DNA from: Anisodus tanguticus | Lineage: Eukaryota; Streptophyta; Magnoliopsida; Solanales; Solanaceae | Assembly: GCA_034509755.1 (NCBI GenBank) | Contig: CM067552.1 | Location: 16,401,001-16,465,000, forward strand | Length of the DNA stretch: 64,000 bases | Direction: 5' to 3' | Part shown: one piece after another, positions 1 to 13,512 of the stretch | How the letters are laid out: every line of letters starts with the position of its first letter | How positions within the stretch are numbered: the stretch's first letter is position 1 | The notes under the pieces: generated by a model | What the model saw: the letters and a program-made list of their open reading frames with translations, nothing else | Told to the model about the DNA's origin: nothing | The model's database searches: none | Made by a program: the position numbers and the translations under genes

Positions 1-575
1 TTTACAAATCACCCCAGGCAGTGACATATTGTCAATCTTTCGTCGAAACTTACTTTCGTCGATCCAATTAGTCTTAAACCTTCCCAAAACTTACTCAACA
101 CTTTCGTAAAACTTTATTAGTCTCTTAAAGGGATTCTACCATCTCCAAGCCTATGTTTACTATATTATGATAATGACGACGTACTAAACATGGGTTGTAA
201 CAGATAGGAACACCTACACATACTGTTATATGACCCTCATTTGCTACCTTCTGAACTTGCATTCTAACTTTCTAGACCATCTTACTCTCGGGAGAACTAT
301 GTTCATCTATGTCAACTTAATGCATCTTATAGGACATTCTACAATCCAATAATGATAATTCAAATAATATCAACACGTTTCACCTTAAATTAAGATCTAT
401 AGGTTCATCACGATTACCTAACGCCTTCGATATGCTTTAACCTTAAGTAACGATATATAAACCACCAATATGATTTATCCATCCATATGACTAAGCCTTA
501 ACATAATCCAATGCTGTAGTCGAATCCCCAAAATTATTCACATATTCAATCTCACTCTATAATCTATATCAAACC
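1..575. other. No recognisable gene
   Basis: AT-rich sequence with no long reading frame, tRNA or clear repeat boundary. It lies just before an LTR that starts with TG at 576, but there is no polypurine tract next to that start. It is therefore either flanking DNA of a solo LTR or very decayed retroelement interior. Confidence 0.4.
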
Positions 576-2646
576 TGTAACACTCCGTAAATCCGAGTTA
601 GGTGTGAATATGTGAAATGAGTATTAACGTGAAATTTTAGACATGTGAAGTTCTATCTATATGAGTTTGGGTAGAAATAGTTATTTTGAAATCAAGACGA
701 GCAGTGAGGTGCCTAAGACTCGATAAAATCGACTAAGTTTACGACAAGTCTGCCTTCTAGTCCGATTTCCTGAAACTCCATTGAGAATTAAAGAAAACTT
801 AAAACATGAAAGTTGTATCCCTTTTAAATACCTTTCCAACCATATGTGGTCCAACTCAATCGGAGCTCTACGCTAGGAGTCATGCCCGTTTATTGAGCAT
901 TGTCGACAAGGTCGAAAAACATAATTTTTTTACTAAGTATGAAATAGACAGGGGAGCTCGCTGAGCGAGCTTTATAGAAAGACATGAGCTCTCCATATCC
1001 CTATCTTAGTGAGGTATAGGGTCCAAATGTGGGGGAAAATCAAAAAATCGACTAAGTTCATTTTGGCCGGGTGAGCTCGTTGAGCGAAACTCAAAGCGAG
1101 GTAGGACTTTACCATAGAGCTCGCTGAGAGAGGCCCATATCGAGGTCACCCCTCGCTTTGTAGATCTCTTGTCGATATAGGAGGGCCAAAATGTCCCGTG
1201 ATATAAATTCAACACTGAACTCGAATATTCATTCATCAAACATGCCAACTTCATAGAAAATTCTTGAAGGATGATTTTCCTCTCCTCTCAACCTCACACA
1301 TCAAGGTAAGAATATCTCTACGATTCCTAATCAATCCTAGCCCTAAATACATGATTCCTAACATGATTCTTAAACAAAAATATAAAATTAATAAGTAGAC
1401 CTTCTCCAATGATTCAAAATTAGGATTCAGGTATTCTTTGTCAGAGAAGCAAGATAATTCATTGGATTGGAGAGTTTACAGGTATGTGAGGCTAGCTCTC
1501 TACGTTTGGGAATGTTGATAATTCTCCGTATGCCACGTTATTTATTGACTATTATGAATTTCCTTAGAATATAATTATGCTTTAGTTTCGTGAATAGTTG
1601 CAGAACTTCTATTCTCTAGATGTTGTAGTTTCGTAATTTCTTCACGATATTTATTTCGAATATTGTGAACTCAGAACACAATCAATATAGACTTGTGTTT
1701 GATACCCATGAGTCTCAGTCTAGAAACTCAGTAGGTTTAGAAACAATTAAGGCTTCAGGTCTCATAATCAGTTCATGAATATATGTCTCAGTTTAGTGAT
1801 GCTTATTATTCCAGTAATTTCAATTCCTTAATAGTAATTAATGAATATTGAACATATGTGATTGACCAAGGGCACATTCTCATGTATACATATACTTGGC
1901 CAAGACCATAGACTGATGCATTTACTTGGCCATGGTCATAGTTTGTGCATTTATTATTGGACCAAGGCCCCATATATAAATAAAGATAAACAAGTTCTTT
2001 AGATGCAGAACATGAAGTACTCATAATTTCAATTCTCTTATTCATCGCCGTTATCAGTTGTAATTTCTGTTTCTGCACTTATTACCTGTTTATTAATTTG
2101 GGTTGCCCTTTCTCGAGCACCCCGCTTACAGTTCTTTCTTTTAGTTACTTTATATACCAGTACAATTCAAATATGCTAATGTCCATTTCTGCTCTGGGCC
2201 TGTATCTTATGATGTATGTAACGATTTACAGGACGACGGATCTGCTCGCTAGGTTTCAGTATAAGCTATTTGGTGAGCCCTAACTCTTTCAGGGCATTAT
2301 CTTTACTTACATTCTTTTAGTATTTTCGAACAATCAGGTATGCCGGGGACCTTATCCCGGTTAGTTTTGCAATACTTCATTAGAGGCTTCATAAACTATA
2401 GTTATAGTCAATCAGAGTTCATCAAGTTCATGTGTTTGTCATGTTGGCTACGTATTGATACTTCAGACTTATTCCACATTTATGATTTATCAGTTAGACT
2501 TATTAGTATCTCATCATATTTATCAGTTATATTCCGTAATTAGTATACCATATGTTGATTCAGCTAGCCAATTGGTTCACTCGGTCACATACAGCCAGGC
2601 ACCGAGTGCCGTGTTACATCCAGGCCATGGTTTGAGGCATAGCACA
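576..2646 (+). mobile_element. Gypsy-type LTR, probably solo
   Basis: The sequence starts TGTAACACTCCGTAAATC and appears to end near 2646 with a CA. A TATA-like stretch (gatataaat, about 1199-1207) sits roughly 620 bases in, as expected for the U3 promoter of a long plant LTR. The 3' half (from about 2098) resembles the LTR half at 58500-58770 in content and order, which supports the family call. The flanks aaacc and actga do not match, so no target duplication was found and the exact end is uncertain. No gene is present; the short ORFs in it are not coding. Confidence 0.55.
955..1135. repeat. Palindromic GAGCTCGCTGAGCGA motif, three copies
   Basis: Positions 955-971 form a perfect 17-base hairpin palindrome (AGCTCGCT-G-AGCGAGCT). 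Variants of the same motif recur at about 1073-1088 and 1117-1131, all just upstream of the putative LTR TATA box. Spacing and position suggest a repeated U3 element; function is unknown. Confidence 0.6.
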
Positions 2647-2667
2647 ACTGATGATCTCCTAAAATCT

Positions 2668-4947
2668 TGTCAAACCCCAACCTGAGGGGGGTGTAGCCAG
2701 CACCAGGTGCCTTGAGGCCCGGGTGTACCAACTCTGATAGCTGCGACATACTCGATAACACGTAGGCCAATAATGCCTCTGTTAAATGATTCTCTTAACA
2801 AAGACACAATCCCCTGCATACAGAAAAGGCAAACCCTATACAAATAGATGTAACAAGGCCGCCAAGGCTGACATGAACACAACTAGTTTACTGAAGAGGT
2901 CGACAAGGCGACACAAGATCACTATACACAAATGACTGTCTAAAAGCCTCTAAAGAGTACATCAACAATATCTGGTCGGGATAGGGCCCCGTCATACCCA
3001 ACTATATACATATATATAACTATCATACCTATCAGCTTACTAAACAATTCCGGAAGAAAGGAACGTGACAATCTTCAGCTAAGTTAAGTCACCTACTATG
3101 AGGAATTATATGTATCTCTATCTATACCTGCGGGCATAAAATGTAGTGCCACAAAAAGGGACATCAGTAGAAAAGATATACTGAATATGTAAGGCAGTGA
3201 CTGCAATTAAGTACAACATTGTAAATAAAGCATAAGCTGAAACTGTAACTGAAATGCATAACTGTAAGATAGAGCGATGGAAAGACAACATGTACTCTGA
3301 GTGCCACTATGGGCAAGAATATGCATAAGTGAAATGTAATCACGTATATAACATCATAGGCCTCTGTGGGCTATATCATCAGTCTCATATCTATAAACTG
3401 CGTATATAATGCCATAGGCCTCTGTGGGTAATATCATCAATATTATATCTATATAGCTATGTATATAATGTCATAGGCCTCTGTGGGCAATATAAATATA
3501 TAATGCATGCATATGATGACCTCTCCATGATTACTGAATACTCTTTTAAACTAGTCGGAGTGACGTAAGGTCATTGCACCTCCGACTATCTTATGAGTGT
3601 TAGTACATCACATGTTACTCTTTCGATGACTCTGTAGGAACAATAGATCACATTGTTATCTTAGATTTTAGGAAACAATAAGGAGCCAACTTTTATTGAC
3701 ACCAAAAGGGTGCCTTGGAATGAGGATTTAATCTCGACAATGGATGATACAACACAACAACACATTTATGGAAAAATCATAAGCACTTCCTTAAGGACTT
3801 AAGAATAGAGTTCTTATCGGATTTCATTTCATAATAATCATTTCAATATGGTCATGACAAAAGGAGGGAAATGAGCCTTACATACCTTTATTGCTTGAAC
3901 AATGCTAGCTTGCAATTCTCCGGTCGTCCTTCAAACGATATCCTACGCATTGAAGATGTTTCAGATCAATCATGGTTCAAGTTTAATATATTCTATCACC
4001 ACAACTTTAATTGTGACTCTTATTCATCCCCATGATACCCATGTATTCACGATTCCATTCAATATCTTAAATCTTACAAAATCCACCCAACATAAGTTAA
4101 CATCAACAAGAACAACCTTTACATGATTTCTAGTCATTCCTTTTTCTAGCTTATAGTTCCATTATCAAAATCAACACTTTAGACGACCTCAACAACAAAA
4201 TATACAAAATAATCAAGTTACATCTCACAAATTAAGTCCTAACCAGTCATATATACAACCTCCAAACAGCCCAACAACAAACCCTAGCATCTTTTTGTCA
4301 ATTGAGGTGCTAATTCATTGATTCTTCACCTAAATGCTTAATTAGTACATGAATAAACATAAGAAAATGGAGTGTTAACCATACCTTTCCCAGCAATTAT
4401 AACCTTGTACCCAATCCTCCTAGTATCAAGAACCACCCTCAAGCATATAACAACTCCAATGAAGTGTTTTCCTTTACTTATCCTAGCCTTTTGATGTAGA
4501 ATTAGGGTGTAATCAATTTGAAACCATTGAAATCTGTTGGGAGAGTTAGAGAGAAGGTTTGGGACTTTTTTGGTCGAAGAATGGCAAAAAATGGCCTTAA
4601 AATTGATTTAACCCGAAATAAAGTCGGTCATCGACCAATTTTACGGTCCGTACAATTTTGTATGGTCCGTCAATTTGGACCGTATAATCTGCCCTTAAAA
4701 ATACGGTGAGGGTCCATAATTTGACGGGTTGTACAAATTTGTACGGTGCGTCCTTTTGGCCGTCAAAATACAATTCTGCAGATTTTCGTCGAAATGTATT
4801 TGTTTCTATCCATTTAAATCTTATACGGTCTGATACTTCCGTAGACAATGTATAAACTCTCACTATCCTTTAGTAAGGTCACATATCTTCTCGGAATACC
4901 AGTATCAATCGATGACGTGATGAAATATAACACTACAAGACTTAACA
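2668..4947 (-). mobile_element. LTR 1 of a minus-strand LTR element
   Basis: Read on the minus strand the LTR starts TGTTAAGTC at 4947 and ends with TGACA-like sequence at 2668 (plus strand tgtcaaaccccaacc). It aligns along about 1.38 kb with the second LTR that starts at 9631: same order, shared blocks such as the repeated cataggcctctgtggg segments at 3355-3485 and 10315-10450. A polypurine tract abuts it at 4948-4960. Length is 2280 bp. Confidence 0.8.
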
Positions 4948-4961
4948 TCCTTTCCCCCTTA
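4948..4961 (-). other. Polypurine tract of the 2668-16603 element
   Basis: On the minus strand it reads AAGGGGGAAAGGA directly before the TG of the LTR, which is where plus-strand DNA synthesis is primed in LTR retroelements. The same tract type flanks the LARD-like element at 38164. Confidence 0.75.
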
Positions 4962-7900
4962 GAAATATTCATCCACGAATGTTGAAGATGTTCTAACTCT
5001 CAAGATTTTTTGAAATTTTGGCAGAGTTTCCCTTGTAAACAGGACTATCAAAACCTATCAAGCAGCCCAAATAGACATCCAATACCACAAAAGGCAATAT
5101 AATAACAAGACAATATTAAATCGGCCTCGCACGACTGCTTACACTTACAATAATTTGAGAAAGGTTAGCCATAACTCACCTTAACGTTCTCCTACCGACA
5201 TTTGAGCTACACATGATACATTTGTTTCAATAACACCTGTCTAAATAATGTACATGAATCAACTTTAGTAAATATAACAGGAAAAGAAGGATGGTGTTGC
5301 ACAAATATTAACATGAAGCTGAAGTTTGAAACATTCGAGTATATCGATTCTTATATTCTCTGAAACTTCTGGCAGAGTTCTTTCATACAAAGAACTATCT
5401 CAATCTTTCATGCAACCGGATGTCATAGATGTTTCCTTATAGGATTACACAAACATTACATTGTTGATACATCATCGACCTCCACACGGTCGTACACATC
5501 TTTTACAAAATTTCTTAGTAACTGTAATCTATTCAAACTGTTGGATCCTGACATCTGAACTATGTCTTTTATTTCTTGGTTACAATTCTTGTCTCATGAT
5601 AGGGTTTAGGTTCCAGAGCTGGCAGACATAAAGTATAAATAAGATTATGATGAGAGGCTGCAACACGAAGATCATCAAAGGCAAGGATTGGAAAATAATG
5701 GGGTTATCTGAATCCATTTCTTCCTTTGTTCTTCATTTCATTCCTCTATAATATCCTTATATGATACGTAAGTTTTGAATAGTTCACTGGTCTTAGAATT
5801 TCTTTCTTCAATGAATTCCTTTTCACCTTTATATCTCCATTATGATAATACTTAAAGTGAATATCCAATAAACATCTCTGGTTGGGATTATACTCTATTC
5901 TTCAGTTATGACATTTTTTAACCGAGTCCGGTATTATGATTTCGAACTTTTCAGATGAAGTCTTCTTCTTTTGTCAAGTTGTATCCTGCTTCTACAATCA
6001 AATCTCTTAAAACATCTCCTTATTAAGCTAAGCATTTTCTTATGATTCACTACATCAAATCCAATATCGTTACTTCAGGTCCCTTCTCTTTTCATGATTC
6101 AATAAGAGTCTTATTCCTTTGCTATGTATATAACTCTGTATTTATCGATATGTTAGTATGTCGTTTAGTTATCAATCCTTATTCTAAACTTCTTCCGAGT
6201 TCCATACATTCACTCACTACTTGAGTCCGGTGATATGAACCTTGGTTTTAATTGGCTCCCTTAGAACAATGGTGAGGGTACTTCTGAACATCCAGAGCCT
6301 CTTTTGACTGGCTCCTCTAAAGCTGTTTATTATAAAGAGCAATTGTACAATTATTAGCCAAACTTTATTTGTATAGGCAGTCTTAGTTATCACAACACAA
6401 GTTGATAAGTCAGTTGGGCATTAATCTTCTGAATCAGAATAGTTCCCCCGATAGTGAGATGGCCCACAATAATCCTTGGACCAGTCAATAGTTTTCATGT
6501 AATATTTCAACTTCAAGAGCGAGCCTTCTTGGCACTGTTAATCGATATACTTAATTCTTTGATCTTGCTAAGGTTCCTGTTATTACCTTTACCCTATATC
6601 ACAATATCTCCCAATGGACTCTAGACGAGACTCTTTGTCTTGACGCCCATCTAATCTCCAATGTAAGGAAGAATTCATTTGCCTTCAACTACAGGGAGCT
6701 ATCATCGTCTGGTTTCTATTGCGGCTAGCCATATATTATCTCTCTGGGTTGATTCTTCTTGTAGCTCCCATAATTACCCTCTTCCTCAACTGTCCAGGAC
6801 CCTATCGTCTATTATCTCCATGTTTATTATGTCAGAACTTTTTTTTAATGTCTCTAATTTGCATATTTCATAGGCGATGCTATGCATTTCAGTTTAGGTT
6901 CATCATTCCTTAATTGTACCCCACATTTTCTCAAGTATTCTTTCTCCATTTGCATCGTCCCCTTTTTATTTACCTTAATTCCATTTTTTCGAAAAATACT
7001 AGAAACAAAACATGCTCTCACCTTCGACATAACTTCCTTTTTTGTTGGCCTTATTTCTTAAGTGTCTACTATTTTTACTAAATCCAGACTGGTGCTTTTA
7101 CTTCATACTAAGAATGCAACACTTGATTCTTATAATTGCAAGATTCCTTTACATATAATATTTGATCATCCGTTCACTGGGTATCTCATCTACCATTTTC
7201 TCAAAAGCAAACCTTTGACATACTCATGTTAGTTTTCAGTATTGCTCATGCTAGGGTTATCCTGTCCCCTTTTTCATCGAAGGATTTATTTTTGTAAGGC
7301 GTTGATCTTACTAATCCCCTCGTGGTCACCGTACTTGAGTTATATTTCTGTCTTTATTTCCCAACCTTATGACTACTGTCTTATCCTCCTTGTGGGGTTT
7401 CTAGTTCTTTTGGAAGTCACAATTTACCATTACTCGCCCTCTCCTCTCTTATTCCCTTGCCCTTATTCTTTAGCTTTTTTCCTGATTGTCTATTTTAGAC
7501 TATTTATTTATCATTCCGTCATATGATTACATCGGGCTTCATTCGTCCTTACTTCCACTTACATATCATTAACGTCTTGTCGATATTTGTGGTGAAACTA
7601 ATACTTGACGTATTCAAATTCAATTCTTAGATGGATTCAATCTTACCGCTGATTTGGGATTCCTCCCCCTTAATTGGTAGTAGAGCTCTTCTTTACTCGT
7701 CATTCAGCCAATCAACTTGTACGTTACCAACTTGAGTTCCTTTAAGAATTCCTTGTCTTAGCGTATTCCTAATATCATCATTTATGGACGTCAGGTATTA
7801 TACTTTTGACTAGGAAAGTTTAAGTACCACTTCTTCACTAATATCCTTTTTATGGTAATCGTGTTGTCCTAGGTTTCCCCCTAGTTTCATTATCGATGTA

Positions 7901-8599
7901 CTTATCATTACTGTCTTTCCGTCTATCTATTTGCGTGAGAAACATCATTCGATTGCATTACTTTGTCTTAACACTTTCATTTGTGTTTACCAGACACCCG
8001 TTTATCACTTATCGTTGCTTTTCTGTCAACCCAAGCCTTTATCGCAAATATATTCAACCAGCTATTCTTGCCCGATCGGCTCATAAAACTATACCATAAG
8101 ATTCAAAAATCTCATTAGTTAATATCAAACACCTCGCTATTTTTACAGTAAAGAAAGTATATCGCTTGCCTTTAACTGACAAAACTCTTCCTGTCTTACG
8201 ATCTCCATAAATGATTTAGTCTGTGTGGAGGAGTTAGGGTTACTATTTTAAGTATGACATTTCGTGTTTCTTTACTTTAATTGCTTTCTGAACAAAGCTT
8301 CAAGTAACTTAACTCCGAAAATTCATTTTCCTTGCCAATGCTCTGGGATTTTCTTTAACTCTTCGGCCCGTGTATAAAACCTAAGAGTTTTGGGTATGTA
8401 TGTAGCTAATAAATGGTTGGTTCCTGAGTCATTTTACTTAGAACTTTGAACATAACTGTAGTTTCACTTACCACCTTCCATCTATGTTATCCATTTACGA
8501 TCTATATACATCTGTATGACACGCTTTTTATATCAATGATAATCGGTCGATCATAAGTATAAACACAACTATTCTTAATAAAATTATCAGCATACCAGA

Positions 8600-9495
8600 T
8601 TAGTTGCAAAACTCTGAGTAGCATCGGGACATGTTATCCCATCCAGACTCAATCTCGGGCATCTATAGACTCTATGGCTTCTACTCCCACACTAATAACA
8701 TTCCTCAACATTATCCAGACATTGCCCATAATGCATTTGTCCACACTGATGTCATAATGACTGAAATACCTTGGGGTATTCGCTAGCCCTATGGCCTAAG
8801 ACTCTGTATCCAGAACATAACTCGATATCGGATAAACATGGTCCGTTGTACCTCATTCCATATTGATGATAGCGCGGTCTACTACTTCCAACATCTCCTT
8901 GTGCTTGCCTGATTTCTACACGGGAGCTTCGATCTGACACATTCCGTAATGCAAATCTTTCATTACCTATTTCCATTCCAAGCCTTCTGATCTGCCTGCT
9001 GATTACTTCTTCTTCACCTCTACTTATTATTGGCGAACCTTGATTAACCGACTTCCATGATAATAAGCTTCCTGACCTCTCAAAAGGCATAACCTGTGGG
9101 GGTATCTGAACATGACCCTGCTCTAGAAAGATGACTGGGGTGCTATTGTACATGGTACCACTCACACCTAACCTGATAAAAAATAATCGCTGCGCGGATA
9201 ATTTTTGTATTGTATGGGCCCTCATATAATATGGCAACACAACTGGAATTGATGGTACTCAGAAGGGCGATTCTTTCGGGGCCTCAGATGGGTCCTCCTC
9301 CATAGATGGATCTTCAGACAGATCTTCTTCCATAGACAGATCTTCAGACGGATCTTCTTTCATAGAATAACTCATATTTCTTTCTGGTGTCCTTGTAGTC
9401 TTCGAATTCATATTAACGGTTGGCAATAGGCTGGTACCTTCTCCCGCATTCTTGACCAATCTCCTACTAACGGTACTTTTCTTTGATTTTGGCAT
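8600..9495 (-). pseudogene. Decayed gag-like gene with zinc knuckles
   Basis: From a Met at 9495 the product starts with MPKSKKSTVSRR and then becomes acidic, with repeated units of the type MEEDPSED (about residues 45-70). A stop follows near 9259. Further along, an open stretch (9240-8752) ends in a degenerate zinc-knuckle series (CSGYRVLGHRASEYP; then, past a stop, a CGQMHYGQC-type and a CGSRSHRVYRCP-type knuckle down to about 8630). Such paired knuckles are typical of gag proteins of plant gypsy elements. Stops and mutated Cys residues (Cys to Tyr) show it is not functional. The acidic leader has a counterpart in the element at 35842-43923 (see 40948-41409). Gag assignment is inferred from the knuckles and the position next to the 5' LTR. 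Confidence 0.6.
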
Positions 9496-10772
9496 TACTG
9501 AAAAAGAGAACCAAGGTGAGAAGATAAGAATACAATTACTTACGACTTTGCTTCTAATGCATGATCTAGATTTCAAGAAAGGTAACATCCTAAATGCCAT
9601 GTATCCTCCTGTTTATAAGTGTGGCAAGTTTGTCACACCCCAACCTTGGGGGGTGTGGCCGACACCCAGTGCCCTAAGGCCCGAGCGTACCAACCTTGAT
9701 ACCTATGACATACTCGATAACACATAGGCCAATAATGCCTCTGATAAATGATTATCTGAACAAAGACACAATCCCCTGCACACAGAAAAAGCCTAACATA
9801 TACAGATATATATAACAAGGCCGACAAGGCTTACATGAACACAACCAGTCTACTGAAGAAGCCGATATGGCCACATAAGATCACTATACACAAAATGACT
9901 ATCTACAAGCCTCTAAAGAATACATCAACAACATCTAGTCGGGATATGGCCCCACCGTACCCAACTATATACATATATACAACTATCATACCTATCAACT
10001 CACTAAATAGCTCCGGAAGAATGAACCGTGACAATCTTCAGCTGAGTCGAGTCACCTACTATGAGGAATCATTTGTATCTCTACTGTACCTGCGGGCATA
10101 AAATATAGTGCTCTAGAAAGGGACATTAGTAAGAAATATGTACTAAATATGTAAGGCTGAGACTGTAAATAAGTACAACACCATAAATAAAACATGAGAT
10201 GAAACTATAACTGAAATGCATAACTGTAAGATAGAGCGATGGAAAGATAACCTGTACTCTGAGTGCCTCTGTGAGCCAGAATATGTATAGGTGAAATATA
10301 ATTGCGTATATAATACCGTAGGCCTCTGTGGGCTATATCATCAGTCTCATATCTACATAAATTGCATATATAACGCCATAGGCCTCTTTGGGTAATATCA
10401 TCAATATTATATCTGTATAGCTATGTATATAATGCCATAGGGCTCTGTGGGTAATAGAAATATATAATGCATGCATATGATGACCTCTCCAAGATTACTG
10501 AATACTCTTTTAAACTCGTTGGAGTGACGTAAGGTCATTGCACCTTCGACTCTCTTATGAGTGTTAGTACATCACATGTTACTCTTTCGATGACTCTATA
10601 GGAACCATTTATCACATTGTTATCTTAGATTTTAGGAAACAATAAGGAGCCAACTCTTATTGACACCAAAAGGGTGCCTTGGAATGAGGATGTAATCTCG
10701 ACAATGGATGATAGAACACAACAACACATTTATGGAAGAATCACAAGTACTTCCTTAAGGACTTAAGAATAG

Positions 10773-12022
10773 TGATGAAAAGAAGGCCGTGAACTTAAGT
10801 TTCCAACATGAGACGCGAGATGATTTGCTAGGAGTGCGAAAGATTGCCAACCATCCTATGGTGATATGCATAATGTGGAGTGGAGTTGAAGACAAGACTT
10901 GAAGATACAAGAAGGAAACATTTTTTTGGCTTTTATGTAGGTCTTGGCCGAGACCACGTTTTAGCTTATTTTAATTCCTAGCTTAATTACTAGATCTCCT
11001 TATATCTTAATTACTATGTCATGTAATAAGATAAGATGACCAAGCCGAGAATCATCAAGAAGGAAAATCTTCTAAACGTTCCCCAAGGAGGTAGTTCATG
11101 AACTAGCTAGTTTATGCACTTATCTACATGGATGACACAAAAGGGTGGCCTAGAGAACATGAAGAGTTAGGTCTTTTCCCTTATCCCAAGCGGCCGAACC
11201 TCTCTCCCTTTCCCATTCGGCCTAGATGCATTTTGTTTGTGTCTATCTTGTTACCTCTTCTAGAAGGTTTATAACTAGTATAAATAGGGGATGTAGTTGA
11301 TGAAAGGAGACATTGCATTTTTATGAAATATATTTGAGTAATCAAACTTTGCTAAGTTATTCAACTTTTGTGTTGTTATCTTAGTTGGTCCTTTTCTGGT
11401 CCAAACCTTGGTCTTTTTGTAGTCCAACCCTTGGCCCTTTTGTGGTCCAAACCCTAGGTGTAAGTCTAGTTAGAACTTTTGTGATCTAACTATACCCAAG
11501 CCAAGGTTCTATCCGGTTACTTTGTCACAAAAACATTGGAAGGTCATCTCGGCCTACATCACCTTACTCGCACTCGAACTTGTCTATCAATTTTGTGCCC
11601 AATCATTGTCCAAATTTCCTAATACCTTTCACCCCAATACACTAAAACACTTCCCCAACCTACACCAAAAAGGTCGTTAACCAACTCCTCCGAAAAACAC
11701 CAAAAAAACCCAACCAACTACTCCACCGTCCTCACCGAGTTTCAACCTTCGTACCTTACTGTCCCGACCAGTTTCCGCCACCTTACCACCATCCAACCAC
11801 CAAATACCAACTACCAACATACTATACAACGTGTATAGTTCATCCTCTCCAAACGCCTTAGCCCCAAAACACGTAAGGGCACCCGTACACCTCCCACAAA
11901 CCTAAATTATCTGGAAACCGCTCTATTACACTAACCTCCATTTAACTCCCATATTTATGTTCGTCCAGCCCCAAACCAACTACGAACAACCTAACCACAC
12001 AATTCCCTCTATATATACATCA
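10773..12022 (+). repeat. 5' LTR of the gypsy element
   Basis: 1250 bp, TG...CA ended, followed by the primer site. A TATA-like block (ctagtataaatagggg, about 11274-11289) lies about 500 bases in and is the likely promoter. The 3' LTR has the same block at 15636-15650 (tataaatagtgg). The two LTRs differ by scattered substitutions and a few indels, so the insertion is not very recent. Confidence 0.9.
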
Positions 12023-12024
12023 GT

Positions 12025-12038
12025 TTGGTATCCGAGCA
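12025..12038 (+). other. Primer-binding site
   Basis: Sequence tttggtatccgagcaagg lies 2-3 bases after the 5' LTR. TGGTATCCGAGC differs by one base from the common plant site TGGTATCAGAGC, complementary to the 3' end of initiator tRNA-Met. Confidence 0.8.
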
Positions 12039-12066
12039 AGGCTTTCCCGTCCCACATCTTGACGTT

Positions 12067-13512
12067 ATGGCTAACATAAATGAAGAAGTTCGGACGACCA
12101 TAAGTGACCTTGTTACGGAACAAATGCAAATCTTGAGAAGAGAGTTTTTGAAGCATGTCAAGATTAATGATGCCAAGTCCGGGGAGGAGGTTGCACAAAA
12201 CAACCGGAGGCATGAAAGGGAAGATGCCCAAGATAACCTGAGGCGTGAAAGGGAAGATGACCGAAGTCTATGGTTTGATCTTCCAACCTTTGAAGGAAAT
12301 ATGGACCCTGAAGAGTTTATTGAATGGTTAAGGGTTATTGAAAGGCTTTTCCAATACCAGCAATACGATGACCACAAGTGTTTTAAGGTTGCTTTATTGA
12401 AGTTGAAGGGATTCGCTTCTGTGTGGTATGAAAACCTCAAAACAAACCGGAGGAGGAATGGGAAAACCAAGATTGAATCTTTGGACAAACTAAAGAAACA
12501 TTTGAAGAAGAAGTTCTTGCCAAGGGAGTATGAACAAGACCTATACCTCAAGCTCACCAAACTTCGTCAAGGAGTTCTTAAAGTTGAGGAATACATTCGA
12601 GAGTTCAAGAAAGTCACCATGTTTTGTGACTTAGAAGAAAAGTAGGCTCAAAGGATTGCACGATTCATTGGAGGCTTGAATGTGGCGATTCAAGAGAAGG
12701 TCGAAGTTGCAACATACAACACATTTGAAGACGTATGTCACTTAGCACTCAAGTTTGAAAAACAACAAAAGAAAGGTATACCAAAATCCTATGTAAAGCC
12801 CACTAATGTTAAAGAAAAGGGCAGTACCTCTTTTACTAACCCATTGTATAGCCAAGAAAGTGTGGAGAAATATAAAGGAAAGAAAGTAGAGGTTAGAAGG
12901 GGGGAGGGGGTAGATAGAAGTAGAAAAATGTGTTTTAAATGTCAAGTATTAGGACACTTTGCAAATGAATGTACTAACCCCCGGGTAATGACTATCGAAG
13001 AGTATCAAGATTGTGGGGTTTCCTTTGTTATTGAGGAACCCGAAGTCAAGGAGGTCCTAGAGGAAGATGTTGATCATGCGGAAGAGGGTGAGAGTTTAGT
13101 ACTCCGATATGTGTTGAGTGTTCAACTTGAAGAACAGGAGGAGACACAAAGAGATCAACTGTATTACACTCGATTCAAGGTAAATGACAATGCGTGTAAT
13201 ATGATCATTGATAGAGGAAGTTGTACCAATGCGGCCTCCGTGGAAATGGTGGAAAAATTGAAGTTGCCTACCCGCAGCCATCCTAAACCATATGCTCTCC
13301 AATGGTTGAACAAAGACAAAGGGCTAAAGGTAATGAAACAAGCTCTTGTTAGTTTTCGGATTGGTAAGTATGAAGATAAGATATGGTGTGACATCCTACC
13401 TATGGATGCTTGTCATATGTTATTGGGTCGGCCATGGCAATTTGATAGGAAAGCACAACCTGATGGAGAAAATAAGGTCTATTCTTGTCAAAATGATGAG
13501 AAAAAGATCTGA
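12067..13512 (+). pseudogene. Gypsy gag and protease region, broken by stops
   Basis: One frame from a Met at 12067 runs through a gag core (motifs LWFDLPTFEG, VWYENL, KKKFLPREYEQDLYLKL), an in-frame TAG at 12643-12645, more gag (RFIGGLNVAIQEKVE), a CCHC zinc knuckle (CFKCQVLGHFANEC, near 12930-12970) and an aspartic-protease-like segment (MIIDRGSCTNAAS, near 13200). In this protease group the active site normally reads D-G-G or D-S/T-G; the R after the Asp looks like a G-to-A mutation. A TGA stop ends the frame at 13510-13512. Gag packages the element RNA and the protease cleaves the polyprotein; neither can be active here. Confidence 0.85.

Larger units (their letters stand above)
4948..9630 (-). 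mobile_element. Interior of the 2668-16603 element
   Basis: A 4.7-kb interior. From about 5000 to 8600 it is T/C-rich on the plus strand and has no convincing coding frame. The end next to LTR 2 (8600-9495, minus strand) carries a decayed gag-like region. The primer-binding site is missing: compared with 41540-41631 of the related element, about 80 bases just inside LTR 2 have been deleted, and the sequence runs from tataagtgtggcaagtt straight into the LTR. No protease, reverse transcriptase or integrase was recognised, so this looks non-autonomous and dead. Confidence 0.6.

Noticed and set aside
7242..7526. 94-codon hydrophobic frame
   Set aside because: It falls in the T/C-rich non-coding interior of the 2668-16603 element, antisense to the element, with no domain.
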